From Rosa chinensis (Eukaryota > Streptophyta > Magnoliopsida > Rosales > Rosaceae), in contig NC_037090.1 in NCBI RefSeq assembly GCF_002994745.2, positions 18,526,001 through 18,590,000 of the forward strand: DNA of 64,000 nucleotides. The letters are read 5' to 3'. The number at the start of each line of letters is the position of its first letter. Positions within the stretch are counted from its first letter, which is position 1. The notes below the pieces were generated by a model. The model ran no database searches and was not told where the DNA came from. It was given only the letters and a program-made list of their open reading frames with translations. Made by a program: the position numbers and the translations under genes. This document shows positions 1 through 8,813 of the stretch, in pieces.

Positions 1-495
1 TTAGTTTGCGGGTTAACAAGTTTGAAGATATCTACATAGATATTGCTATTTGTAGCACCTACTTTTCGTGGGTCTTGCTTTTGATTCTTGAATGACATGT
101 CGCTGCAGATGAGACCTGCAGGTTTGCTTTCCTTATGTTTTTGCACAGTGTTGCGATGAAGCGAGGAGTCTTCTCTTTCATATTGTAGTAAACAAACCCA
201 TCAATAATAGTTAACTCGGATACTTCCACATTCTTCTGGACACCATATTCTTCTAGACTTGCAACGTTATTTTTTCTTCTTCTCAAAGTCTTGTTCTTTT
301 ACTTGTCAAAAGCACTCAACAAAATTATAGGAATAAGGACCCCATCTAAAAATGAACCTGTAAATTTTTGGTCTCAACATCAATATAGGCCCAAAGTTTT
401 TTTTGGTTAGTAGGACAGCGTGTGACCAGGCCCAGACCCTTTTTGGTCAGTACGAAAGCGTGTGACTAGGTCCAGACCTTTTTGGTTAGTAAGAA
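1..495. other. Left part of tandem-unit copy 1, unrecognised segment
   Basis: This stretch is nearly identical to 23638-24132 and 39040-39534, so it is the part of the 15.4 kb unit lying between the RPB5-like fragment and the DUF247 gene. A 75-codon minus-strand reading frame (59-286) is conserved without change in all three copies, but I recognise no family, and identity is expected from recent duplication alone. It could be 3' flanking DNA or part of a captured gene. Confidence 0.5.
404..495 (+). repeat. Short tandem repeats of about 40 bp, copy 1 (interrupted)
   Basis: Two complete and one broken unit built around GAAAGCGTGTGACTAGG preceded by TTTTGGTTAGTA. The third unit is interrupted after AGAA by the viral insertion and resumes at 8703. 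The first unit here differs by substitutions (GGACAGCGTGTGACCAGG) from copies 2 and 3. Confidence 0.75.
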
Positions 496-654
496 GGAGA
501 AACTACACCCACCTCCTTGACCAAACTCTAAAACACAAAAAACTCCACTACATTTGTTTTTAGACACTTAAGGACATTTTGTCTTTAGCAAGTTTCACTT
601 TCTCTTCAAGTTTTTATCTTTCCTTTCAGTAAAAAGAAAATTGACGGAGCGTAG

Positions 655-999
655 TGGGCCCATGCTTTTGAATTTGTTTGTTTAACCATATTACAGGTAC
701 AAATCCATCCTCCATACTCGAAGGTAAACAGTTATTTTTTACTATTCATAATTTCTATCGTTGACAGACTAGAGTTACTTGCTATTTGTAAGAATACTAG
801 CAAAGAATTAAAAACAGAGAAAGAAAAGTTGAGAAAACTGAAACTCTTTAGAGAAAATCTCAACAGAAATACTCCCAACTACTGGGATATTATTTATAGA
901 CTCCAAACTAGAATATATAAGCTAGAGGAAGATATTGATAATCTCTTATATGTTCTAGAAATAGAACAAAAACCTCTAGATTATTTGAGCATTGGTTAG
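655..999 (+). CDS. Short coiled-coil reading frame upstream of the primer site
   Basis: An open frame of 114 codons lies between a TAG at 652-654 and the TAG at 997-999, 13 bp before the tRNA primer site. It has no ATG. The last 75 or so codons are rich in Lys, Glu, Leu and Asn with heptad-like spacing, suggesting a helical coiled coil. A good 3' splice site (TTACAG, 691-696) falls inside the frame, so a spliced leader could supply the start. I do not recognise the product; it may be a remnant of a small viral protein or a chance frame. Confidence 0.35.
   Translation, partial: WAHAFEFVCLTILQVQIHPPYSKVNSYFLLFIISIVDRLELLAICKNTSKELKTEKEKLRKLKLFRENLNRNTPNYWDIIYRLQTRIYKLEEDIDNLLYVLEIEQKPLDYLSIG
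691..697 (+). promoter_or_regulatory. Possible 3' splice site in the viral leader
   Basis: TTACAG followed by G after a T-rich stretch. On the circular viral genome it would lie downstream of the strong donor at 8208. Inference from consensus only. Confidence 0.3.
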
Positions 1000-1012
1000 A
1001 TCCGCACATCAC

Positions 1013-1024
1013 TGGTATCAGAGC
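1013..1024 (+). promoter_or_regulatory. tRNA-Met primer binding site of the pararetrovirus
   Basis: TGGTATCAGAGC is the standard plant sequence complementary to the 3' end of initiator tRNA-Met, used to prime minus-strand DNA synthesis by caulimovirids and many LTR elements. It lies 33 bp before the first large reading frame, the usual place in this family, and no LTR lies next to it. Confidence 0.9.
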
Positions 1025-1056
1025 TTGTAAAATAGCTCAAGGAGAACCCCTCCTTA

Positions 1057-3252
1057 ATGGGGACAATGTCAGAATTGTTATTAGAGAAAATAAATTCTCT
1101 ATTGAAATCTTCTGATGAGAAATATCAGAAGTTGTTACTAGAAATATCTAGATGTCAAACTCATCTAGAAAAATTACCTGCTATAATCCACCAATTGGAA
1201 AGATTGGAAAACAAACTGGATTATATCAAAGAACTTCCAAAAACGGAAGAAGAAAAGCTGACAGTCGTCAGTAGAAAAATCAATGAACAGCAAAAAACGC
1301 TGGAATCTATGAAAAATATACTGAAGGACAAGAAAGGGCCTACAGTAAAAAAGAAAACTAATGGATTCAAACCATTAGAAAAACCAGACACAAATCGTGT
1401 TCCAAACATGATTTTTCTGGAACCATCTACTAGTCAGACTAGTATCCGGTATGAAAACCCGGAAAAAAGAGAAATGAAGATGTTAAGCATCTTTGGGAAA
1501 AAGAAGGGAGTACAGCTCCTAAATGCTGAAGAATTCGAATTCAACGAAATCGAACAAGAGGTAAAAAATTCCTCAATCCCAAAGTTAGATTTTAAACAAA
1601 TCTACAAAAGGGGAAAGTTTGATTTAATGGATAGCCATTATTTTAAACTTCTGGAAATTACAACTCCAGCTACAGCAGGAGGAGAGACTGATCTTCTATT
1701 AATCACTCCTTTAGAAGTTGCTAGAGCTCAAGCAAAAAAATATCAATTTATGCATATTGGAGCAGTCCAAGTAGGCATAAATTTGCTTGCACGTGAAGGC
1801 ATAAACTGTTCGGTCCTATGTGTTCTACAGGACAACAGGTTAACAGACTTCCAAGCTAGTCTGTTGGGAACACTCGAAGCATCCTTATGCGACCAAGTAG
1901 CATATTTCAACTGCTTCCCCAACTTCACCACCAGCTTGAAAGATGCAGCTCATTGTCTCAGACTGAGAGTCAAGACAGATGGTATATCCATGAAAGAAGA
2001 TATGCAAGAACTTGCTATAGTATATAGAATATACTATAAATTGATGAGTACTACAGTAGCCCCTAAGACAAGGATAACAAATATCCCAGGTCTTACTACT
2101 GGATTCCTCACCAATCAGAAGAACCATTCACAACAGATCCACAAAGTTACTTGGAATGAAGTAACTTTTCCTCTTGAATGGAAATTATCCGGTCCAAAAA
2201 AGCAGCCGGAAAGAGCAAAAGCAAAGATCTACGAGAGTAGAAAGACTGGAGAAATTAGTCTTAATTTTGACAATCACAGAAGAAGTGATGTATGTCCTGA
2301 GAATCTCAGGATAAACAAGAACAATCTTCTAAGAAGAAGCTACAGCACTAGAGAAGCTAGTGTCAGTGGTATAAAACCCACTATTGAAGAGCCAATTTCT
2401 GAAGAAGAATTGGAAGCTGATCTGAACAGACCAGTCCATATGTTCAGAACTAAGAAGCTCTATGATCTTTATGAAGAAGCTGAGAATTGCGAAAATCTTG
2501 AACGATTAGAAAAACTAATCGAAGAAATGAAAGAATACAAATTCAGAAAGACAAGAAAAGTCTTTCCTTATCAAGATATTGAAATGGAAGAAGGAGAAAC
2601 CTCCAGAACTTTCATTAGCAGAGAAAAAAAAGAAATAAAACTCCCATTTCAGAAAGCCCCCACGGGTAAAAAAGGAGAAAGAAATTCTCAAAGATTTGTC
2701 CCAGAGGACAATCTGCCTAGAGTTCCGATCACGAACTATGGCATATGGTTAAATCTAGACAAGAGTCTAGACAAAAGAAAAACCATTGACCAATGGGTAG
2801 ACAGCCTGATGATGGCTTCTGCACTCACCCTTGGAAAATTTGAAGCACCAGATCTGCAGGTGTACTATGAAACTACTCTCACCGGAGTAGCAAAAAAGTA
2901 TTACCTATCCTTCAAAGAAACTGCTAGAGGAAGAGACTGGCTTGAAGAAATCAAAAATTCAAAGTCTCCGTATGATTTTGCAGTACCACTGTACGATCAG
3001 TTCTGTGGAGATCTTTCAAATCTGAGTGAAAAAGCCAAAGAAACGGCAAAATCGAATATCTATGCTCTCAAGATCTGTGACATGAGATATTTCGAAGAAT
3101 ACCTGAATGAGTTTCAGGAATATTACTGTACAATTGGTGAACTAGAGAATACTGATCTAGTTAATCTGTTGCACAGGAAACTCCCTGAACCATGGAGAAC
3201 AGCTGTGAGAGAAAGCATAGCTGAAAAACCAATTGAAAGATTTTCAGTTTGA
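1057..3252 (+). CDS. Pararetroviral movement protein and capsid region, ended by an in-frame TGA
   Basis: A 731-residue frame. Residues about 1-110 are Lys/Glu/Leu-rich and probably coiled coil. Residues about 185-345 match the 30K movement protein superfamily (the MDSHYF, ITPLEVARAQAKKY and HIGAVQVGIN stretches), the cell-to-cell movement function of plant viruses. Residues about 545-731 resemble the caulimovirid capsid domain (FVPEDNLPR, IDQWVDSLM). The frame stops at TGA 3250-3252, but the same frame stays open with capsid-like composition to about 3400, so the TGA is probably a nonsense change from an ancestral sense codon. The start is the first ATG after the primer site; a second ATG lies three codons on. 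Confidence 0.8.
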   Translation: MGTMSELLLEKINSLLKSSDEKYQKLLLEISRCQTHLEKLPAIIHQLERLENKLDYIKELPKTEEEKLTVVSRKINEQQKTLESMKNILKDKKGPTVKKKTNGFKPLEKPDTNRVPNMIFLEPSTSQTSIRYENPEKREMKMLSIFGKKKGVQLLNAEEFEFNEIEQEVKNSSIPKLDFKQIYKRGKFDLMDSHYFKLLEITTPATAGGETDLLLITPLEVARAQAKKYQFMHIGAVQVGINLLAREGINCSVLCVLQDNRLTDFQASLLGTLEASLCDQVAYFNCFPNFTTSLKDAAHCLRLRVKTDGISMKEDMQELAIVYRIYYKLMSTTVAPKTRITNIPGLTTGFLTNQKNHSQQIHKVTWNEVTFPLEWKLSGPKKQPERAKAKIYESRKTGEISLNFDNHRRSDVCPENLRINKNNLLRRSYSTREASVSGIKPTIEEPISEEELEADLNRPVHMFRTKKLYDLYEEAENCENLERLEKLIEEMKEYKFRKTRKVFPYQDIEMEEGETSRTFISREKKEIKLPFQKAPTGKKGERNSQRFVPEDNLPRVPITNYGIWLNLDKSLDKRKTIDQWVDSLMMASALTLGKFEAPDLQVYYETTLTGVAKKYYLSFKETARGRDWLEEIKNSKSPYDFAVPLYDQFCGDLSNLSEKAKETAKSNIYALKICDMRYFEEYLNEFQEYYCTIGELENTDLVNLLHRKLPEPWRTAVRESIAEKPIERFSV

Positions 3253-3687
3253 GGAATTGCCGACAGAATCCGGCAATTACTGAAAGAGCAATGCAAAGCC
3301 AATCTTAGAGCTAAGATGGCCAAGAAACAACTCAAAGGAGTTGAAAATTTCTGTTATGGAATACTGGATATGCCCACAAACTGGGGATGCCATGAATCCA
3401 AATTCCACAGAAAGAAGAAAAAGAAAAATATTACTCTAAAAAATTCAAAAAGAGTAATCAGAAAAGAGATTGGAAATTCAATAAGAGTTCCAATTACAAG
3501 AAACAAAAGGATGAAGATCCTAAAAAGAAATTCTTCAAGAAAAAGAAGAATACTCATCAGCATAAACAACCAAGCAAGAAAGCTTGCAGATGTTGGTTAT
3601 GTAAAGCTGAAGGGCACTATGCCAATGAATGCCCTGAAAAGGGTAAAAGATCTACTAAAGCTCTCTTCGAAGAATATGAACAAATAG
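3253..3687 (+). pseudogene. Capsid C-terminal region after the stop, then frame change
   Basis: This is the continuation of the capsid frame past the TGA. Up to about 3400 it reads like a capsid tail with a basic stretch. Beyond that the meaningful reading moves to the third frame, which is open from 3396 and carries the zinc finger, so a one-base shift falls in the A/G-rich tract at about 3405-3430. The rest of this frame to 3687 is very basic and probably not the real product. Mutation in a homopolymer-like tract is the simplest cause; programmed frameshifting is possible but unsupported. Confidence 0.6.
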
Positions 3688-6600
3688 TAGAGGTAGCAAA
3701 CATGAAAGGCTACGAAATAGCCTATTCTGATGATGAAGATGATGACAGGTCAGTCTACTCTGCCTGGTCTGAAGAAGAAATTTCATCAGATGAGTCTGAG
3801 ATCGATTCTGAAGTAGAGTACTTCGAATCCAGACAAATGAATGTTTTGAGAATCAAAAATTGGGAAGAAAGCAAGACAGAATCCTTCATGTCTTCTTATC
3901 AGGTGAACCCTGGTACATTCGTTTGTGACTACTGCTTATGTCATGAAAAGAATGGTCTCCCAATGTTTTGTAAAGAGTCCAAAAAGACTTATCATAAAGA
4001 ATGCTTCATAGCTGAAGCAAGAAGAAAAACCAAAAATGGTCTTGTCAGCCAGTTGGTTGAGCAAGAATATGAAGAATATTTTGCTGAACAAAAGGCGAAA
4101 GAAGTGGAAACTCTGTTCCAGGAAACCATGGAACCATCTTCCTCGAAAAATGAAGAAATCATCGATGAAGAAAAAATCGATGAAGATATTGAACTGGTTG
4201 AAATACCAGAAAATGTAGAACTGGTGAAACCACCAGAAACTGTTCATCTCTTAGAAAGACAAGAGGCTACTGACACATGGGATCTACTTGGCCAACCTTC
4301 TGGCAAGTATGATTATAAAGTCAGATATGATCCTCCGTCCTGGTTCAGTGATCCAGACATCAAAGAGATAATTCCTACAAACTGGGATGATAGTGAAGAT
4401 AAATCACCCATGCAGGAAAATGCTTCAGAAGAATGTAAACCATTCATTCCAAAAGAGCAAGCTCAAGAAAATGAGCCTCACCAATCGAAAGTCGTCTCTA
4501 CAAGTAGATATAGCAACTACATAGAGATCGGACTCAAGTTCCCTGATCACAGGAAATATCATCTACATGCCTTTGTAGATAATGGATCAGGTTTTACTGT
4601 TGCAAAGAGATTTGCAATTCCAGATGAACTCTGGAAAGAAGATAAGAAAAAGTCTGCTACTGGTGTTACATTTGATGGAAGCCATCTCACCATGAAGAAA
4701 GTAGCAAAAAATGTTCATATCACCATTGGTGGAGGAACATTTATCATCCAGAATGATTGGCAGTCAGAAGGCCAAGGATCTGATTTCCTGATAGGAAATG
4801 ATTTTATTCTCCAACAGAGATTCATTCAGGATGAAGAAGCGATAGGCTTCAGGAAAGGAGAACGGGTGTTCTGGGCAGACCGACTCACACATGCATTCAG
4901 TGTGGTAGGTCCCGGTTTTACTACTCACTATCAGAGATCGCAACCGAATAGTGGTGATCTTACCCCCTACAAACCCAAATTCGAGCCCAAATTCGAGCCC
5001 ATACTCCAAATCAAACAACAAGAAGAATTGCTTGTTGAAGAATCCTCAGAAGAAGAAGAAGAAGAAGCTAGTGAAGATGAAGAAGCTAGTTTCATCCATG
5101 AACACAACCTCAAGCACTTTCAGAATAAGCTTGAGTCTCAGCAAATTCCCACTCTTGAAAAAATCAAGAAACTACTCGAGCAGAATGTGGATACAAATCC
5201 TCAAAAGTTTTGGGAAAAAGACCCAGTGGTCTGTGAATTGAAATTGCATGACATGAATGCTATCTGCCATGTCAAAGCCATTCCTCATTACAAAGAAGAA
5301 GATCAAAAAGAATTCAGAAAAGATATTGAAGATCTCCTGAACAAGAGATTGATTCAACCTTCCACTAGCCCTCATCATGCTCCAGCATTCTACGTGAGAA
5401 ATCATGCAGAAAACCTACGAGGAAAAGCTAGAATGGTTATTGACTACAGAGATGTCAATAAAAAGACTGTCAAAGACGGTTATCAAATTGCTCAAGTAAG
5501 AGTATTGATTAACCAGCTCAGAGGAGCCAAAGTCTTTTCGAAGTTCGATGCAAAGTCGGGTTTCTGGCAAGTCAAAATGCATCCTGAGAGCATACCTCTC
5601 ACTGCATTTGGAACACCACAAGGCCATTACGAATGGTTAGTAATGCCTTTTGGTCTCAAGCAAGCTCCCTCAATCTTCCAAAGAAAGATGGACAACATCT
5701 TCAAGCATGTGGCAGAGTTTTGCGTCGTCTACATAGATGACATCCTTGTCTTCTCCAAAAACAAAGAAGAACACATGAAACACCTCCATGAGGTAGTAAA
5801 GCTGATAGTTCAGCATGGAATCATCCTAGGTGAAAAGAAAATCTTCTTTATCCTTGATGAAGTTGATTTCCTAGGAATAAACATCAAAAATGGAGTAATA
5901 AAACTCCAACCTCATATTCTTGAAAAGATCTGGAAGTTCCCAGATAGAATTCCTGATGCTAAGAGTCTAGAGAGATTCCTTGGTGTCATAAATTATGGGA
6001 GAGACTTCATCCCTAAAATCTCAGGGTTAACAGCAATGTTATCTCCTAAGACGAGTTCCAAAAGAAAATGGAACTTCACAGAAGATGATGAAAAGATTGT
6101 GAAGCAGATAAAAAATCTCTGCAAAAACCTCCCTCCTCTCCAACAACCAGAAGAGAATGATGAAATTATCCTCCAGACAGATGCGAGCGATAATTACTGG
6201 TCCGGTGTTGTTCTGGCAAGAGCGCCTGGAACTAACATTGAAAAGATCTGCAAATTTTGTAGTGGCAAGTTCAGCCCTGCAGAACTGAATTATCCCACAG
6301 GGGAAAAAGAAATTTTGGCTGTCAAAAAAACGATTTTAAATGCACCAGCTTTTCTTGGAAAAACCTTTACTGTCCGCACCGATTGTGCCAGAGTAAAGAA
6401 TTTCAAAAATTTTAAACTTGATAAAGCTGCTGATAGAGGAAGATTAGCAAACTGGCAATTATTTCTTAACCAATATGATTATAATGTTGAATTAATTGCA
6501 GGAAACAAGAATTATCTTCCAGACGCATTGACCAGGGAAATGGCAATGTTTAGCCAAAGAGAAGACGACGAAGGTCGTAATCCCAGAAGCAGAAGGACTG

Positions 6601-7850
6601 GGAAAGAACATGAGCATCAAGAAGATCCTATGGAAACCAAAGAAAAAGTTCTTAAAAGGTTTCTGCTAAGTCCTAAAGGACTAGCCTCAACTGATCAATC
6701 CCAGGGTAAAGGATTGGCTAGCCCGTCTCAAACGACAGACGGTAAAGGCTCATCAAGACCGTTGACGGCTGCTGCTTTGCCAAAAAGCAGACCAACTCCA
6801 ACTGGAGTCATAAATGTTTTTAACTATGAATTAAGAACTTTTGACACTCATGTGTTCAGAACTGGCAGGAGACTAGCTTATCACCAGAAGGCAATCCTGG
6901 ATAATCTCTTATTTGCTTTTCAAGAAAGAAGCAGTGGTCTAATGTTCCCGGCACTCTTTGCACTAGCTGAAGAACTATATGAGAACGCCAGACCACAATT
7001 TGAAGAAAGTCATATACAGCAGAGTGCTGTAAGAAAAGAAAAAATTCTCTTCCTTGAAAGTCCAGAAAGTGCTAGAGTTCCTGTCATGGCACTTAATGAA
7101 TCAGACTGGCATGAATTCCATAGTCTGATAGGAAGACATAATCCAGAAGACCTAGTTCCTCCAACTCTCTTTATTGTTTCAGGTCCTTATGTTGGAAGAT
7201 ACCTGGTTAATGTTCAGAGTGAACATCCTCAAGAACACAAGCTCTGGCTTGTTGAAAATGGTTTTGTCCATAATCTGTGGACTAAAACAAATGATGATCT
7301 AAAAGGTTTGCCGCCTATCATTGTCAATACAGTCAAAAATGTAAGAAAAAATGACTGTATGCTTCGACTGAAGTTCAGATCCACTCCTCCAGAATGGATC
7401 CAGAAGGCAAACGGTGAAGTTGAATATATTCCTCCTTATCATTATGTAAGAATTATTCAAAGGAAATATCTTCAACCAGCCTGTGTAGGTTACAATGGCC
7501 AACCAAACTCAAGCATCCCGTGGATGAAGGCCATGACTCTAGAATATATCAAAAAGATCATCTCTGAGGATACCTACAATACCTTCCTGGCAGCAGGAGA
7601 GAAAATTATCATCACTGCTTACGATCATCCTGACGTAGTCAGCAGTGACTTATTCCTATCTCTTACCAGAAAGGAGATAGACTCGACACTGGCATGCTTA
7701 CGATGGGTGGAAAAACTTGAAACTGACAACCACTACAAGATGTATGTTGATACAGATGTCGAAGACAATGCAACAACAGTAAGGATGGCCCAGGCAGATA
7801 ACTACTCGTTTGTCCTTGGTCACAATTCAGAAACCGACGAAAACATGTGA
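3396..7850 (+). CDS. Pararetroviral zinc finger, protease, reverse transcriptase, RNase H and unknown C-terminal domain
   Basis: The frame is open from 3396; the first ATG is 3702, giving 1382 residues. Before that ATG a CX2CX4HX4C finger (3591-3632) of the nucleocapsid type is in the same frame, so translation normally enters from upstream. From the 3702 Met: acidic linker; aspartic protease with DNGSG near residue 292; reverse transcriptase with DYRDVNKKT near 580 and the catalytic YIDD at 677; RNase H with the Asp of QTDAS near 826; then about 430 residues after 6540 that I cannot assign. Reverse transcriptase and RNase H convert pregenomic RNA into DNA. No stop or shift interrupts this 4.4 kb frame, which suggests a fairly young integration. 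Confidence 0.85.
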   Translation: MQIPQKEEKEKYYSKKFKKSNQKRDWKFNKSSNYKKQKDEDPKKKFFKKKKNTHQHKQPSKKACRCWLCKAEGHYANECPEKGKRSTKALFEEYEQIVEVANMKGYEIAYSDDEDDDRSVYSAWSEEEISSDESEIDSEVEYFESRQMNVLRIKNWEESKTESFMSSYQVNPGTFVCDYCLCHEKNGLPMFCKESKKTYHKECFIAEARRKTKNGLVSQLVEQEYEEYFAEQKAKEVETLFQETMEPSSSKNEEIIDEEKIDEDIELVEIPENVELVKPPETVHLLERQEATDTWDLLGQPSGKYDYKVRYDPPSWFSDPDIKEIIPTNWDDSEDKSPMQENASEECKPFIPKEQAQENEPHQSKVVSTSRYSNYIEIGLKFPDHRKYHLHAFVDNGSGFTVAKRFAIPDELWKEDKKKSATGVTFDGSHLTMKKVAKNVHITIGGGTFIIQNDWQSEGQGSDFLIGNDFILQQRFIQDEEAIGFRKGERVFWADRLTHAFSVVGPGFTTHYQRSQPNSGDLTPYKPKFEPKFEPILQIKQQEELLVEESSEEEEEEASEDEEASFIHEHNLKHFQNKLESQQIPTLEKIKKLLEQNVDTNPQKFWEKDPVVCELKLHDMNAICHVKAIPHYKEEDQKEFRKDIEDLLNKRLIQPSTSPHHAPAFYVRNHAENLRGKARMVIDYRDVNKKTVKDGYQIAQVRVLINQLRGAKVFSKFDAKSGFWQVKMHPESIPLTAFGTPQGHYEWLVMPFGLKQAPSIFQRKMDNIFKHVAEFCVVYIDDILVFSKNKEEHMKHLHEVVKLIVQHGIILGEKKIFFILDEVDFLGINIKNGVIKLQPHILEKIWKFPDRIPDAKSLERFLGVINYGRDFIPKISGLTAMLSPKTSSKRKWNFTEDDEKIVKQIKNLCKNLPPLQQPEENDEIILQTDASDNYWSGVVLARAPGTNIEKICKFCSGKFSPAELNYPTGEKEILAVKKTILNAPAFLGKTFTVRTDCARVKNFKNFKLDKAADRGRLANWQLFLNQYDYNVELIAGNKNYLPDALTREMAMFSQREDDEGRNPRSRRTGKEHEHQEDPMETKEKVLKRFLLSPKGLASTDQSQGKGLASPSQTTDGKGSSRPLTAAALPKSRPTPTGVINVFNYELRTFDTHVFRTGRRLAYHQKAILDNLLFAFQERSSGLMFPALFALAEELYENARPQFEESHIQQSAVRKEKILFLESPESARVPVMALNESDWHEFHSLIGRHNPEDLVPPTLFIVSGPYVGRYLVNVQSEHPQEHKLWLVENGFVHNLWTKTNDDLKGLPPIIVNTVKNVRKNDCMLRLKFRSTPPEWIQKANGEVEYIPPYHYVRIIQRKYLQPACVGYNGQPNSSIPWMKAMTLEYIKKIISEDTYNTFLAAGEKIIITAYDHPDVVSSDLFLSLTRKEIDSTLACLRWVEKLETDNHYKMYVDTDVEDNATTVRMAQADNYSFVLGHNSETDENM

Positions 7851-8062
7851 AGCAGCAGGTGTAGAAAACACCGAAAGTCCTTTTGGATTTTTCCCAAAAA
7901 GTGACTTTTGCTTTTCAAAAAGCAGGTGAAAAACATTTCACCTAAAGGAATCTGCTTTTTCCCCGGCCGACCTCCACCAGCAGGAGCACTAAGGAAAGCA
8001 GGAAATCACGGAGTCGTTCTGTACATTTTGTTGTTTTGAATTGTAATTTGAGTTCCGCTCCC

Positions 8063-8069
8063 TATATAA
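8063..8069 (+). promoter_or_regulatory. TATA box of the pararetroviral promoter
   Basis: CCTATATAAGG in the intergenic region downstream of the polymerase frame. Transcription would start about 30 bp on. It points toward the poly(A) signal and the copy-1 DUF247 gene, so it could drive read-through into that gene. Confidence 0.6.
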
Positions 8070-8204
8070 GGAGCTTTAGCTTCTCTTAGAAGGCATTCGA
8101 AGGGAAAAGCATTAGTTCTACATTCGAAAATCTCTAAGATTAGTTCATAAGCATATCTCAGTAGCAGTAGCAGTCCGTCTGTGGACACAGTGTGCTTTCT
8201 ATTA

Positions 8205-8213
8205 CAAGTAAGT
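8205..8213 (+). promoter_or_regulatory. Strong 5' splice site in the viral leader
   Basis: CAA|GTAAGT matches the plant donor consensus, with GT at 8208-8209 and about 110 bp after the expected transcription start. On the circular genome the partner acceptor could be at 696. In the integrated linear form the two are in the wrong order. Confidence 0.35.
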
Positions 8214-8302
8214 GTTTGTAAATCAGTTATGAGTAGCTAAAACAGCTTCTAGCTGTTTGCCCAAGAGTGAGGCTCTGGGTTCTGTATCTGTATTTATGTT
8301 TG

Positions 8303-8312
8303 AATAAATAAA
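8303..8312 (+). terminator. Poly(A) signal of the pararetrovirus
   Basis: AATAAATAAA about 240 bp after the TATA box. In caulimovirids the signal is bypassed on the first pass and used on the second, giving terminally redundant RNA. Confidence 0.55.
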
Positions 8313-8813
8313 TTCAGTTTGTGCCCAGTACTCTGTCACAAAAATATTTTACTGTTTTTTCATCTATGTTTTGGTAGCAGTAGCAGTCAGTAAGCAGTAG
8401 CAGTCTTTCTATAAAAACTGACCCCTATCATACTAAGGCAGCAGTGATTCCGCCCTGGTAGTAGCCGCTTAGACAGGAAGTCGTTAGGTGAAATTGTGGC
8501 ATGTTGAAGGCTAGTCCTTAGGCTGATACTGTGTTTAGTTTGGAAAGGAAATAGGCTGATACTGTGTACTATAAGCTGATACTATGTAAAAAGCAAAGAA
8601 GGTAAAAGGAGAATAGTGTCTGTCCTTAATTGTATAGTGGAAAAGGTTGTGGACTTAGTTGTCAAAAAATATGTTGTCTGGTAGTGCTTTGTAGTTAACC
8701 CTAGAAAGCGTGTTGTCAATGCATACTCGGTGAAAACCAGTCTCTCTTTGCTATAAGAATTGTGTATCAGTGGGTGAGGGCTTCTTTGTGAGAGATAGAG
8801 AGAGAGAGAGAGA

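Larger units (their letters stand above)
496..8702 (+). mobile_element. Endogenous pararetrovirus (Caulimoviridae-like), full-length permuted genome
   Basis: An 8207-bp block present in copy 1 but absent from the same place in copies 2 (near 24129) and 3 (near 39531), so its ends are defined by empty sites. AGAA occurs once in the empty sites and at both edges here (492-495 and 8703-8706), which is either a 4-bp duplication or microhomology. The block has an initiator tRNA-Met primer site, a movement protein and capsid region, a CCHC finger, an aspartic protease, a reverse transcriptase and RNase H, then a TATA box and poly(A) signal. There are no LTRs and no integrase. This order fits a plant pararetrovirus of the petuvirus/florendovirus kind; the genus is inferred, not shown. 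It begins and ends inside the leader, as for a linearised circle. One nonsense codon and one frame change are visible. Confidence 0.9.
7851..8702 (+). promoter_or_regulatory. Pararetroviral intergenic region and start of RNA leader
   Basis: Non-coding region after the polymerase frame. It contains a TATA box (8063-8069), a poly(A) signal (8303-8312) about 240 bp further on, as expected for a terminally redundant pregenomic RNA, and leader-type DNA to the right edge. Direct repeats occur: CAGTAGCAGT runs at 8160-8175, 8375-8385 and 8393-8402, and GCTGATACTGTG-like copies near 8522, 8552 and 8575. Several short frames lie here, none convincing. Confidence 0.6.

Noticed and set aside
1..495. Tail of an extra unit to the left of copy 1
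   Set aside because: The unit boundary is at the copia/RPB5 junction, so this belongs to copy 1; more copies further left cannot be seen or excluded.
3316..3687. Separate 123-residue Lys-rich viral gene
   Set aside because: It is the capsid frame read past a stop; after the A-rich tract the credible zinc-finger reading is in another frame.
496..8702. LTR retrotransposon (gypsy) instead of a pararetrovirus
   Set aside because: No LTRs or integrase; a movement protein and capsid region precede the polymerase, and the promoter follows it.
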